This document shows positions 47,549-55,758 of a stretch of 64,000 nucleotides of DNA, piece after piece. The stretch is taken from contig NZ_CP110005.1 in NCBI RefSeq assembly GCF_025947225.1, positions 372,001 to 436,000 of the forward strand. Direction: 5' to 3'. The first letter of the stretch is position 1; each line of letters starts with the position of its first letter. The DNA is from Flavobacterium sp. N2270 (GTDB taxonomy: Bacteria; Bacteroidota; Bacteroidia; Flavobacteriales; Flavobacteriaceae). A program made the position numbers and the translations under genes. The notes beneath the pieces are model-generated. The model saw only the letters and a list, made by a program, of their open reading frames with translations, ran no database searches and was not told where the DNA came from.

Positions 47549-49228
47549 TTAGTTTGTAGGTTCTGTATAATAAATTTCAAGTTTTAATTTTAAAGGAGTA
47601 TCGACTCCAGTATCAGGATCAGTATATATAACAGGACTATTTGGACCATATAAAACAGTTCCTAATGGACTCATAACTTGCCCAAAAGGCACCCTATCAG
47701 TGGTATTAGCCGCTACAAAAGCATTAGAATATAAATTTATATTCTCAGTAACAACAAGACCTATTCTTATGTTTTCATTTTCATCAGAGTCTCCATTTAA
47801 AACTCTATTTATATGATTTGTTATTTTTACTTTATATTTAATTCCTTTTGGATTGACTTGATCATCTTTCTCTATAATACCGCCAAAAGAACTTTTATTT
47901 CTTTTAGTATCTGAATTTGTAGAGGTATCTGAATAATAATCCAATAGAGGAGTATTATTTGTTGCATCAAAAAGATAAATTCTTTCAGGCTCAAATTGAG
48001 TTGCGGCGCCCATTTGTGTTGTATTAATATAAAAAACCAAGTTAGCTTCATTTATCAACAAATCTCTGTCCCTTAAGGCATTAATATCCGACAAGGGAAT
48101 ATCAATATAAACCACAGATCCACTACCACCTTTTATGTATAAATTTTCACCGCTAGTATCGGCTAATCCGGCATTATACGTACTACTAAATTCATAATCA
48201 ATTAAGTTAATACAATTAGCAGTTCTAGTAGTTCCATTATAACCAAGCCCCAAAGTTAAATTTTTACTTGTAGTTGTAGTACTAGTTGAACCATCTGTAT
48301 TAGTAATTGTATTCTCAGATTTATACAACACCTTCAACTCTGCTTTAGAAAAATCAAGTGTAGCAAGGGTTCCAACGCCAGGAGTTATTTCTTCAACCTC
48401 AAAAAGTAATCCTCTAAAAAAGTCCTTAAATACTGTATTGCTATATAACTTACCAGAGGCAGATGTTCCAAACAATTTTTGTTCAAAAAAACTCTTATTC
48501 AAATCCAACCAAATACCAGGATCCTTTCTTTCTTTTACAACTCTATCATTTTGACCAACCAACACTCCATCTTCATCAACATAATTACCATTCCCATCAG
48601 TTTCATAAATAACAATTTCTTTATTACTAACAAAAAATTCTTCGTTTTGAGACAAATCAGAACTATTATTTAAAAGAACAGACCCTTTAAATGGATCAAT
48701 TTTAGAATTTTTATCGTTTGTATAATATTTTTGAGCAGATAAAAAATTGTCTGTAGGATCAAAATTTCTTATAAAATAACCGTTTTCATAAACATGTAAT
48801 TTAAACTTAGCGTCTTCATTGTACCCGTATACAGAATCTAAAACAAAGGTACTTGATCCATCAGTGTCGGTAACAGTTTCATCTGAATCAACAAAATAAG
48901 GTATATAAATGTAAACGGAATCAATAACCTGAGTACCTGCATTTCCAATAATAGGATTTTCACTAGTTAACTCTAACTGACTAACAAAATGAGCTTTTGT
49001 AATTCCGAAGGCTGGATCACTATAAATACCCAAATGATTAATTGGCAAATTATTTGACTGGACAGGGCCGGTTATTTTTGTTTCTACAGAAACCTGCACA
49101 TCAATTTTATCTAAATCAAAATGATTTCCACCAACAATATCAGACCCAATTGTATTAAAATCCTTATCACATGATGTTAATGAAGTAACTGATAGCAAAA
49201 CAGTTAAACCTAAAATAATCTTTTTCAT
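47549..49228 (-). CDS. DUF4270 family lipoprotein
   Basis: A 559-residue surface or periplasmic lipoprotein. The signal ends with a lipobox (SLTSC, Cys20), followed by DKDFNTIGSDIVGGNHFD, the conserved start of DUF4270. The remainder is strand-rich with a central segment containing acidic loops (SDETVTDTDGSS) and a C-terminal IRIGLVVTENINL ... LKLEIYYTEP pattern. In Bacteroidota DUF4270 genes often sit next to the glycogen/starch synthase-like gene and panC, as here. Function is unknown. Confidence 0.87.
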   Translation of the reverse strand: MKKIILGLTVLLSVTSLTSCDKDFNTIGSDIVGGNHFDLDKIDVQVSVETKITGPVQSNNLPINHLGIYSDPAFGITKAHFVSQLELTSENPIIGNAGTQVIDSVYIYIPYFVDSDETVTDTDGSSTFVLDSVYGYNEDAKFKLHVYENGYFIRNFDPTDNFLSAQKYYTNDKNSKIDPFKGSVLLNNSSDLSQNEEFFVSNKEIVIYETDGNGNYVDEDGVLVGQNDRVVKERKDPGIWLDLNKSFFEQKLFGTSASGKLYSNTVFKDFFRGLLFEVEEITPGVGTLATLDFSKAELKVLYKSENTITNTDGSTSTTTTSKNLTLGLGYNGTTRTANCINLIDYEFSSTYNAGLADTSGENLYIKGGSGSVVYIDIPLSDINALRDRDLLINEANLVFYINTTQMGAATQFEPERIYLFDATNNTPLLDYYSDTSTNSDTKRNKSSFGGIIEKDDQVNPKGIKYKVKITNHINRVLNGDSDENENIRIGLVVTENINLYSNAFVAANTTDRVPFGQVMSPLGTVLYGPNSPVIYTDPDTGVDTPLKLKLEIYYTEPTN

Positions 49229-49243
49229 AACGTAACTAAATAA

Positions 49244-50050
49244 TTATAGTACTTGATTTTTTAAAAAACTAGTATATTTTTCTTGAACTTCTTCTTTATT
49301 GGCGAAAGGTAAAAAAGGTTTACCTGAACTTTCTATATATTTTGTTAAATCTGAAGAAAGCTCCTCTGAACCAACAATAACAGCATCTGAATAATCAACC
49401 GTTAACTTCATTAAGTTATCGTAAGACGGCCTTTCCAACAATTTAGCATCTTCTTTTGACACATTATCAAAACAAACCTTATCTATTAAATCACCATCTA
49501 ACTCCCCCTCAAAACCAGTACCATAAACCGAAGTAACAATTTTTGTTTCAGCAAATATACCTTCGTTTTTATAGAAATGCTTTAGATACAAAGGTAATAA
49601 AGACGCCATCCATCCGTGAACATGAATTACATCTGGAACCCAATTTAATTTTTTCACTGTTTCAACAACTCCCTTTGCAAAAAATATTGCTCTTTCGTCA
49701 TTATCAGAAAATAAATTCCCTTCCTCATCTGTAAAAGTTGCTTTTCGTTTAAAATATTCGTCATTATCAATAAAGTAAACTTGAATTCTTTCTTTAGGTA
49801 TAGAAGCAACTTTAATAATTAAAGGCATATCCATATCATTAACCACAAGATTCATACCTGATAAACGGATTACTTCATGTAATTGATGTCTTCTTTCATT
49901 AATATTCCCATATCTAGGCATAAAAATTCTAATTTGACCTCCTAAATCGTTAATCATTTTTGGAAATTCATACGATTGTAGAGAAACTTCATTTTCCGCT
50001 AAATAAGGCACCACCTCAGATGATACATACAATATCCTCTTATCTTCCAT
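49244..50050 (-). CDS. Half-length glycogen/starch synthase-like protein (GT5 N-terminal domain only)
   Basis: A 268-residue protein matching only the N-terminal Rossmann domain of GT5 glycogen/starch synthases: RILYVSSEVVPYL, FPKMINDLGGQIRIFMPRYG, DNDERAIFFAKGVVE and DVIHVHGWMASLLPLYLKHFY. The usual KTGGLAD nucleotide-sugar motif is replaced (LAENEVSLQSYEFP), and the C-terminal GT1-like domain with the ADP-glucose site is absent. It is therefore not expected to be a normal glycogen synthase. ATG 50050 is chosen over the frame start at 50086, which overlaps the promoter region. The gene is divergent from panC and followed by DUF4270. Confidence 0.85.
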   Translation of the reverse strand: MEDKRILYVSSEVVPYLAENEVSLQSYEFPKMINDLGGQIRIFMPRYGNINERRHQLHEVIRLSGMNLVVNDMDMPLIIKVASIPKERIQVYFIDNDEYFKRKATFTDEEGNLFSDNDERAIFFAKGVVETVKKLNWVPDVIHVHGWMASLLPLYLKHFYKNEGIFAETKIVTSVYGTGFEGELDGDLIDKVCFDNVSKEDAKLLERPSYDNLMKLTVDYSDAVIVGSEELSSDLTKYIESSGKPFLPFANKEEVQEKYTSFLKNQVL

Positions 50051-50087
50051 AATTATATTGAATTGTGTATTAAGTTCAAAAAACACG

Positions 50088-50134
50088 CAAAATTACAAAA
50101 ATTTATGGATTTATCCACTAAAATAGTAAGTTTG
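50088..50134. promoter_or_regulatory. Divergent promoter region between the starch-synthase-like gene and panC
   Basis: Two -7 boxes point outward: minus-strand TAATTTTG at 50088-50095 (38 bases before ATG 50050) and plus-strand TAAGTTTG at 50127-50134 (25 bases before the panC start). No -33 elements were confirmed. Confidence 0.5.
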
Positions 50135-50158
50135 CACTTTAAATAAACTCAAATTTTC

Positions 50159-51010
50159 ATGCAAGTTTTCCATAGAAAATCAGAATTAACAAATTTTTTA
50201 AACTCGCAAATTACTGATTTTAAAACAATTGGCTTTGTTCCTACAATGGGAGCTTTGCATTCTGGACACCTGTCTTTAATACAAAACTCCTTAAAAAACA
50301 ACGCATTAACTGTTGTAAGTATTTTTGTAAACCCAACACAATTTAACAATAGTGAAGACTTAAAGAAATACCCAAGAACCTTAGAAAAAGATATTGAAAA
50401 AATAAATACATTAAGCGATAAAATAATTTTATATGCACCTTCGGTAGAAGATATTTACGAAAAAAAAATTGAATCTACAGCCTTTAACTTTGATGGAATA
50501 GAAAATCAAATGGAAGGCAAACATAGACCAGGACATTTTGATGGAGTTGGAACAATAGTAAAAAAATTATTCGAAATCATACAACCAACAAGGGCTTATT
50601 TTGGAGAAAAAGACTTTCAGCAGCTTCAAATAGTTAAAAAAATGGTTTCTAAAGAAAAACTACCTGTGAAAATTATAGGTTGTGAAATTCTAAGAGAACC
50701 AAACGGATTAGCAATGAGTTCTAGAAACGAAAGACTTTCAAAAGAAACAAGACAAAACGCAGCAATAATTTATAGCTTTTTACAGAAAGCTAAAGTTTTA
50801 TTTAAAACAAAATCGGCACAAGAGATTTTAAACTTAGCTAAGAAAACTTTCCAAACAAATCCTTATTTTGAGCTTGAATACTTTGAAATAAGTGACGAAG
50901 AAAAATTACTACCTTGTTTAAGGAAAAATAAATCAAAAAAATACAGAGCATTTATAGCAGTTTATGTTGAAGGAATAAGACTAATCGACAACATATCTCT
51001 AACAGAATAA
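50159..51010 (+). CDS. panC: Pantothenate synthetase
   Basis: ATP-dependent ligase joining pantoate and beta-alanine. The 283 residues carry the nucleotidyl-transferase HIGH-like motif in FVPTMGALHSGHLSLI (about residue 27), VVSIFVNPTQF, RPGHFDGVGTIV, YFGEKDFQQL and the KMSKS-like AMSSRNERLS. It is followed by panD, which supplies beta-alanine, so the last two pantothenate steps are paired; coaX at 26191 takes the product onward. Confidence 0.97.
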   Translation: MQVFHRKSELTNFLNSQITDFKTIGFVPTMGALHSGHLSLIQNSLKNNALTVVSIFVNPTQFNNSEDLKKYPRTLEKDIEKINTLSDKIILYAPSVEDIYEKKIESTAFNFDGIENQMEGKHRPGHFDGVGTIVKKLFEIIQPTRAYFGEKDFQQLQIVKKMVSKEKLPVKIIGCEILREPNGLAMSSRNERLSKETRQNAAIIYSFLQKAKVLFKTKSAQEILNLAKKTFQTNPYFELEYFEISDEEKLLPCLRKNKSKKYRAFIAVYVEGIRLIDNISLTE

Positions 51011-51071
51011 CAGTCCAATTTAAAAAAATTATATTTAATTAAAAATTAATAATTAATTTATTCGAAATAAT

Positions 51072-51079
51072 TAACTTTG
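51072..51079 (+). promoter_or_regulatory. -7 box upstream of panD
   Basis: TAACTTTG, a full TAnnTTTG match, just 4 bases before ATG 51084; transcription would begin at or inside the start codon, giving a nearly leaderless message. Confidence 0.4.
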
Positions 51080-51083
51080 CACC

Positions 51084-51434
51084 ATGCATATTCAAGTAGT
51101 AAAATCAAAAATTCATAGAGTAACCGTTACCGGTGCTGATTTGAATTACATCGGAAGCATTACAATTGACGAAGCGTTATTGGAAGCATCCAACATTATT
51201 GAAGGAGAAAAAGTACAAATCGTAAACATAAATAATGGTGAACGATTAGAAACTTACGCAATAAAAGGACCTCGAAACACAGGAGAAATAACACTTAATG
51301 GTCCGGCCGCAAGAAAAGTTCATAGAGGTGATATCATAATTATCATTTCTTACGCAACTTTAGAGTTTGAAGAAGCAAAAAAATTCAAACCTTGTTTAGT
51401 TTTTCCTAACGAGAAAGACAATTCTTTAACCTAG
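51084..51434 (+). CDS. panD: Aspartate 1-decarboxylase
   Basis: Pyruvoyl-dependent enzyme making beta-alanine from aspartate for pantothenate. The 116 residues match the family. The self-cleavage site is Gly-Ser in NYIGSITID (Ser about residue 25), which forms the pyruvoyl group. Other landmarks are [47 protein letters not shown]. It lies between panC and a flippase-like gene whose TTG start follows one base after its stop. Confidence 0.97.
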   Translation: MHIQVVKSKIHRVTVTGADLNYIGSITIDEALLEASNIIEGEKVQIVNINNGERLETYAIKGPRNTGEITLNGPAARKVHRGDIIIIISYATLEFEEAKKFKPCLVFPNEKDNSLT

Positions 51435-51435
51435 T

Positions 51436-52398
51436 TTGAAAAAAAAAATAAACAATACTCTGAGTATAGCGCTCCCATTGTTATTGGGAGTTTTTTTAAT
51501 TATATATACTTATAAATCGTTTACACCTGATCAAATAGAAAAACTTAAAAACTCAATATTAGGTGCAAATTATAAATATGTAATAATTTCTGGGTTTTTA
51601 GCTTTCTCTGGATATGTTTTAAGAGCTTATCGATGGAAGTACACTCTTGAATACGTAGGATATAAGTCTAATTTCAAATTAAACCTAATTGCTGTAAGTA
51701 TAGGTTATTTTTTAAATTTAACCATTCCTAGGTCTGGTGAATTTTCTAGAGCCGCATTACTAACAAAATATGATGGAGTTCCTTTCGACAAAGCTTTTGG
51801 AACTATTATTTCTGAACGAATTATAGATTTCATTGTTTTAATTATTTTTATACTTACAGCTGTAGTTTTAGAATTCAACACCCTTAAAAGTTTTTTATTA
51901 GAATACATTCCATTAAAAAAATTAATCATTTTATTAATTCTCGGAGTCATCTCTACATTAATTGGAATTTATTTAATGATTTACTCTAAATTGAAATGGG
52001 TTTTATGGATAAAACAGAAAATCTCTGGACTTACAGACGGTGCGTTAAGTGTTTTTAAAATGCCAAATAAACTACCTTTCATTGTAATAACATTATTAAT
52101 TTGGCTTACTTATGTATTAATGTTCTACTCCATTATTTTTGCATTAGAAGAGACTCAAGTAATTTCATTTGGAGCAGTATTAGTCGCATTTGTAATTGGA
52201 AGTTTAACAATAGCCTTTACCAATGGTGGATTTGGTTTTTTCCCTGTTTTAATTGCTAAAATATTATTTTTATACAACATTCCAATAGAAGCGGGAAATG
52301 CTTTTGGATGGATTGTTTGGACTTCACAATTAATAATTACCATTCTTTTAGGTGGAATTGCTTTTTTAATACTCCCATCACTAACAAAAAAGAAATAA
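51436..52398 (+). CDS. Lysylphosphatidylglycerol synthase-type transmembrane (flippase-like) protein
   Basis: A 320-residue integral membrane protein with about eight helices matching the MprF flippase-like domain (older DUF2232/UPF0104-type family): FSGYVLRAYRWKYTLE, LTIPRSGEFSRAALLTKYDGVPFDKAFGTIISERIIDF and FTNGGFGFFPVLIAKI. The MprF synthase (GNAT-like) domain is absent, so it may flip a lipid rather than aminoacylate one. The start is TTG at 51436, two bases after the panD stop. The panC-panD-flippase order is recurrent in flavobacteria. Confidence 0.85.
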   Translation: MKKKINNTLSIALPLLLGVFLIIYTYKSFTPDQIEKLKNSILGANYKYVIISGFLAFSGYVLRAYRWKYTLEYVGYKSNFKLNLIAVSIGYFLNLTIPRSGEFSRAALLTKYDGVPFDKAFGTIISERIIDFIVLIIFILTAVVLEFNTLKSFLLEYIPLKKLIILLILGVISTLIGIYLMIYSKLKWVLWIKQKISGLTDGALSVFKMPNKLPFIVITLLIWLTYVLMFYSIIFALEETQVISFGAVLVAFVIGSLTIAFTNGGFGFFPVLIAKILFLYNIPIEAGNAFGWIVWTSQLIITILLGGIAFLILPSLTKKK

Positions 52399-52439
52399 AT
52401 TAGTATATTGGTCTTCTAATAATTCAATATATCTTTTTT

Positions 52440-53651
52440 ATGAAATCAAAATTGTTTTTAATCCTTTTCTTAAGTGCTATTACCACTTTTGCTCAACGTA
52501 TTCCAGAATCAATTGACTCTAAAAAATTAAATGGAACAAGAGAATTTACTGTCGTTCTACCTACAACTTACGAAAGTTCTCCCGATAAAAAATATCCGGT
52601 ATTAGTATTATTAGATGGTGAATATTTATTAAGTCCGTTTGAAGGAATTCTTAAATACGGTAATTATTGGGATGATTTACCTGAAATGATTATCGTTTCA
52701 ATTCCTCAAAATTATGGAGAAACAAGATATTTAGACAGTGAATTTGATGAAGCAGGTTTTCCTACTGCTACTGGAGCTAGTTTTTTTGAATTTATTGGTA
52801 TTGAATTATTGCCTTACGTTGAAAAAAAATACAGAACACAACCTTTTAGAGTAATCGCAGGTCACGATACTACTGCAGGTTTTATGAATTCATATTTATA
52901 CAAAGACAATCCTGTTTTTAATGGTTACATTTCGCTTTCTCCAGAATTTGCATTCGATATGGAAAAAAGAGTTCCAGAAAGATTGGCTTTAATTTCAAAA
53001 CCAATTTTTTATTACCAAGCAATGGCTGAAGGAGATAAAGACGAATTAAAGGAAAGAGCATTAACTTTAACCCAAAATGTAAAAGCAATTCCTAATGCAA
53101 AATTCAAGTTTGCCTCTGAAGAAATTATTGGAACAACTCACTATTCAGTAGTTGCAAATGCTATTCCTAGTGCTCTATATTTTATGTTCGATGGTTATGC
53201 ACCAATTTCTATGACCGAATTTCAAACTAAAATTGTAACATTAGACAAAGGTTATGCGCAGTATTTAATTGACAAATACACAACTTTACAAGAAAAACTA
53301 GGAATTGATATTAAACCAAGATTAACTGACTTTAAAGCAATTGAAGCCGCTATCTTAAAAAACAAAGCGTACCCAGAATTACAAGAATTATCAAAATATG
53401 CTGAAAAAAATTACCCAAAAACAACATTAAGTGTTTATCACCAAGCATTGTACTATGAAAAAATGGGTGAATACAAAAAAGCTACAAAAGAATATAAAAG
53501 TGCATTTACTAAAGAAGAAATACGCGAATTAACAAAGGACTTTATGATTTCTCGTTCTGAAGATTTAAAAAACAAGCAAGACAAATCTAAAGTTGAAGAA
53601 TATGCAGAACCAGCACCTGTTGAAGAAGGTGAGAAAAAAGAAGGCGAATAA
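52440..53651 (+). CDS. Secreted esterase-like alpha/beta-hydrolase with altered nucleophile and TPR-like tail
   Basis: A 403-residue exported protein: signal peptide (1-18, ending TTFAQ), an esterase D/enterochelin-esterase-like alpha/beta-hydrolase domain (about 35-265), and a C-terminal helical, TPR-like region (about 290-380) ending in an acidic tail. The nucleophile elbow expected as GxSxGG reads GHDTTAG (141-147), so Asp143 replaces the Ser; a His in TTHYSVV (about 235) is retained. The fold call is reasonable but normal esterase activity is doubtful. It is followed by radA after 5 bases. Confidence 0.82.
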   Translation: MKSKLFLILFLSAITTFAQRIPESIDSKKLNGTREFTVVLPTTYESSPDKKYPVLVLLDGEYLLSPFEGILKYGNYWDDLPEMIIVSIPQNYGETRYLDSEFDEAGFPTATGASFFEFIGIELLPYVEKKYRTQPFRVIAGHDTTAGFMNSYLYKDNPVFNGYISLSPEFAFDMEKRVPERLALISKPIFYYQAMAEGDKDELKERALTLTQNVKAIPNAKFKFASEEIIGTTHYSVVANAIPSALYFMFDGYAPISMTEFQTKIVTLDKGYAQYLIDKYTTLQEKLGIDIKPRLTDFKAIEAAILKNKAYPELQELSKYAEKNYPKTTLSVYHQALYYEKMGEYKKATKEYKSAFTKEEIRELTKDFMISRSEDLKNKQDKSKVEEYAEPAPVEEGEKKEGE

Positions 53652-53656
53652 TAATT

Positions 53657-55018
53657 ATGGCTAAAGTTAAAACTTCGTTTTTTTGTCAAAATTGTGGTAC
53701 ACCGTTTTCAAAATGGCAAGGACAATGTCATAATTGTAAAGAATGGAACACCATTGTTGAAGAAATAGTTCAAAAAGAAGAAAAAAAAGCATGGAAAAGT
53801 GATTCGGGTTCAACCTCAAGAGCTTCAAAACCGCTTTTAGTTAAAGAAATAGATTCGTCTCAAGAAATACGTTTAAACACTAATGATAACGAATTAAACA
53901 GAGTTCTTGGTGGCGGAATTGTGCCTGGTTCTCTTATATTATTAGGCGGAGAACCGGGAATTGGAAAAAGCACCTTATTACTTCAAATTTCTCTAAAATT
54001 ACCTTATAAAACCTTATATGTTTCGGGCGAAGAAAGTCAGAAACAAATAAAAATGCGTGCGGAAAGAATTACGCCAAATGGCGACAATTGTTACATTCTT
54101 ACCGAAACCAAAACGCAAAACATATTTAAACAAATTCAGGAAATGCAACCTGAAATTGTCATTATTGATTCTATACAAACCCTACATACCGATTATATTG
54201 AATCTTCAGCTGGAAGTATTTCTCAAATTAGAGAATGTACGGCCGAACTGATAAAATTTGCAAAAGAAACCAATACTCCGGTTCTATTAATTGGTCACAT
54301 TACCAAAGATGGAACCATTGCAGGTCCGAAAATTTTGGAACACATGGTCGATACCGTTTTACAGTTTGAAGGCGACAGAAATCACGTGTATAGAATTTTA
54401 CGTTCGTTAAAAAACCGATTTGGTTCAACTGCAGAACTAGGAATTTATGAAATGCTAGGAAGTGGTTTACGCGAAGTTGAAAACCCTTCTGAAATTTTAA
54501 TTTCCCACAAAGAAGAAGCTTTATCAGGAACCGCAATTGCTTGTACATTGGAAGGAATGCGTCCGTTAATGATCGAAATTCAAGCATTAGTAAGCTCTGC
54601 AGTTTATGGAACACCTCAACGAAGCACAACAGGTTATAATGCCAAACGGTTAAACATGATATTGGCCGTTTTAGAAAAAAGAGCTGGTTTTCGTTTAGGT
54701 ACAAAAGATGTATTTTTAAACATTACTGGTGGAATTTCTGTGGAAGACACAGCAATTGATTTAGCCGTTGTAGCTGCTATTTTATCGTCTAATGAAGACA
54801 TTGCCATTGAAGACGGATTTTGTTTTGCAGGTGAAGTTGGACTTTCGGGCGAAATACGCCCAGTTAACAGAATTGACCAACGCATACAAGAAGCTGAAAA
54901 ACTTGGATTTACTTCTATTTTGGTTTCAAAACACAATAAAATTTCCTTAAAAAACACGAAAATAAAAGTGGTTTTGGTTTCGAAAATTGAAGATGTTGTA
55001 GGTGAGTTGTTTGGGTAA
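53657..55018 (+). CDS. radA: DNA repair protein RadA/Sms
   Basis: RecA-related helicase that promotes branch migration during recombination. The 453 residues show the N-terminal zinc finger (FFCQNCGTPF ... CHNCKEW, four Cys), the Walker A GGEPGIGKSTLLLQ (about 96-108), Walker B EIVIIDSIQT, the RadA-specific LKNRFGST (KNRFG) and a Lon-like C-terminal domain (FLNITGGISVEDTAIDLAV, GFCFAGEVGLSGEIRPV). Length and order are complete. Confidence 0.97.
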   Translation: MAKVKTSFFCQNCGTPFSKWQGQCHNCKEWNTIVEEIVQKEEKKAWKSDSGSTSRASKPLLVKEIDSSQEIRLNTNDNELNRVLGGGIVPGSLILLGGEPGIGKSTLLLQISLKLPYKTLYVSGEESQKQIKMRAERITPNGDNCYILTETKTQNIFKQIQEMQPEIVIIDSIQTLHTDYIESSAGSISQIRECTAELIKFAKETNTPVLLIGHITKDGTIAGPKILEHMVDTVLQFEGDRNHVYRILRSLKNRFGSTAELGIYEMLGSGLREVENPSEILISHKEEALSGTAIACTLEGMRPLMIEIQALVSSAVYGTPQRSTTGYNAKRLNMILAVLEKRAGFRLGTKDVFLNITGGISVEDTAIDLAVVAAILSSNEDIAIEDGFCFAGEVGLSGEIRPVNRIDQRIQEAEKLGFTSILVSKHNKISLKNTKIKVVLVSKIEDVVGELFG

Positions 55019-55034
55019 ATTATAAAATGAAAAA

Positions 55035-55682
55035 ATGAAAAAAATCATATTTATTCTAATTTTAATTTCAAACAGTGTAAGTTCACAAAACAAAGGAATA
55101 AAACACGGAACAATTGGCTCAACAAAAGACATTGAAGTATTCATCTCTAACGATTATGTTGTATCTAAAGAAATTATTTATACAGATTTCATCTTTGAAG
55201 GTGAGTTAAAAAAAATCGATATTGATACAGATTCAATATATATAAAAGATAGTTCGGAAGCCTATTTAGGAAATAACTCGGATAAAAAAACAGATTATAA
55301 ACAAAAATATTACTTATTATCTAAGGACAATTTTTTTAACCCTACATTTTATGGTGATTATTTAAAAAAAAGCGATACTCTATTTGAAAATTTTAATAAA
55401 ATTTCTTTTACTAAAACAGAATTTGATTTAAATCTGCAAAAAAGATTTATAAACTATGAAATTCAAATAGATAAAGAAGATTTTATTTTTGAATTAGGTA
55501 AATGGCAATTTCAAATTAAAAATTTAAAAGAAGAGAAAACAGAAATTCTAATTTATTACAATTTCCAATTTTTTAATAACGATACTATTAACTCAACCTT
55601 TTTAAAAGAATACTTCTATTTTGAAGAAAAAATATTTTTACGATTTGACCATACAATTTTTTGGTACGCACTTTCTCAATAA
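55035..55682 (+). CDS. Secreted protein of unknown function
   Basis: A 215-residue protein with a signal peptide (about 1-18, ISNSVSSQ). The body is Lys, Asp and Phe rich with strand patterns (KIDIDTDSIYIKDSS, FINYEIQIDKEDFIFELGKWQ) and no recognisable family. It starts 16 bases after radA. A three-codon reading frame (ATG AAA AAA TGA) at 55027-55038 overlaps its start and seems incidental. Codon use resembles the neighbours, so it is probably a real gene. Confidence 0.65.
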   Translation: MKKIIFILILISNSVSSQNKGIKHGTIGSTKDIEVFISNDYVVSKEIIYTDFIFEGELKKIDIDTDSIYIKDSSEAYLGNNSDKKTDYKQKYYLLSKDNFFNPTFYGDYLKKSDTLFENFNKISFTKTEFDLNLQKRFINYEIQIDKEDFIFELGKWQFQIKNLKEEKTEILIYYNFQFFNNDTINSTFLKEYFYFEEKIFLRFDHTIFWYALSQ

Positions 55683-55758
55683 GTAAATAAAATAATTCCC
55701 TTCCCAACCTTTTAATGAAAATGTCACTCTATAATAGAAAGACATAAAATTCATAAAC

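Noticed and set aside
54300-54704. 134-codon minus-strand frame inside radA
   Set aside because: Antisense shadow of the strongly conserved RadA core.
55027-55038. Three-codon reading frame (ATG AAA AAA TGA) overlapping the start at 55035
   Set aside because: The duplicated ATGAAAAAA is probably chance in A-rich sequence; nothing indicates a regulatory leader peptide.
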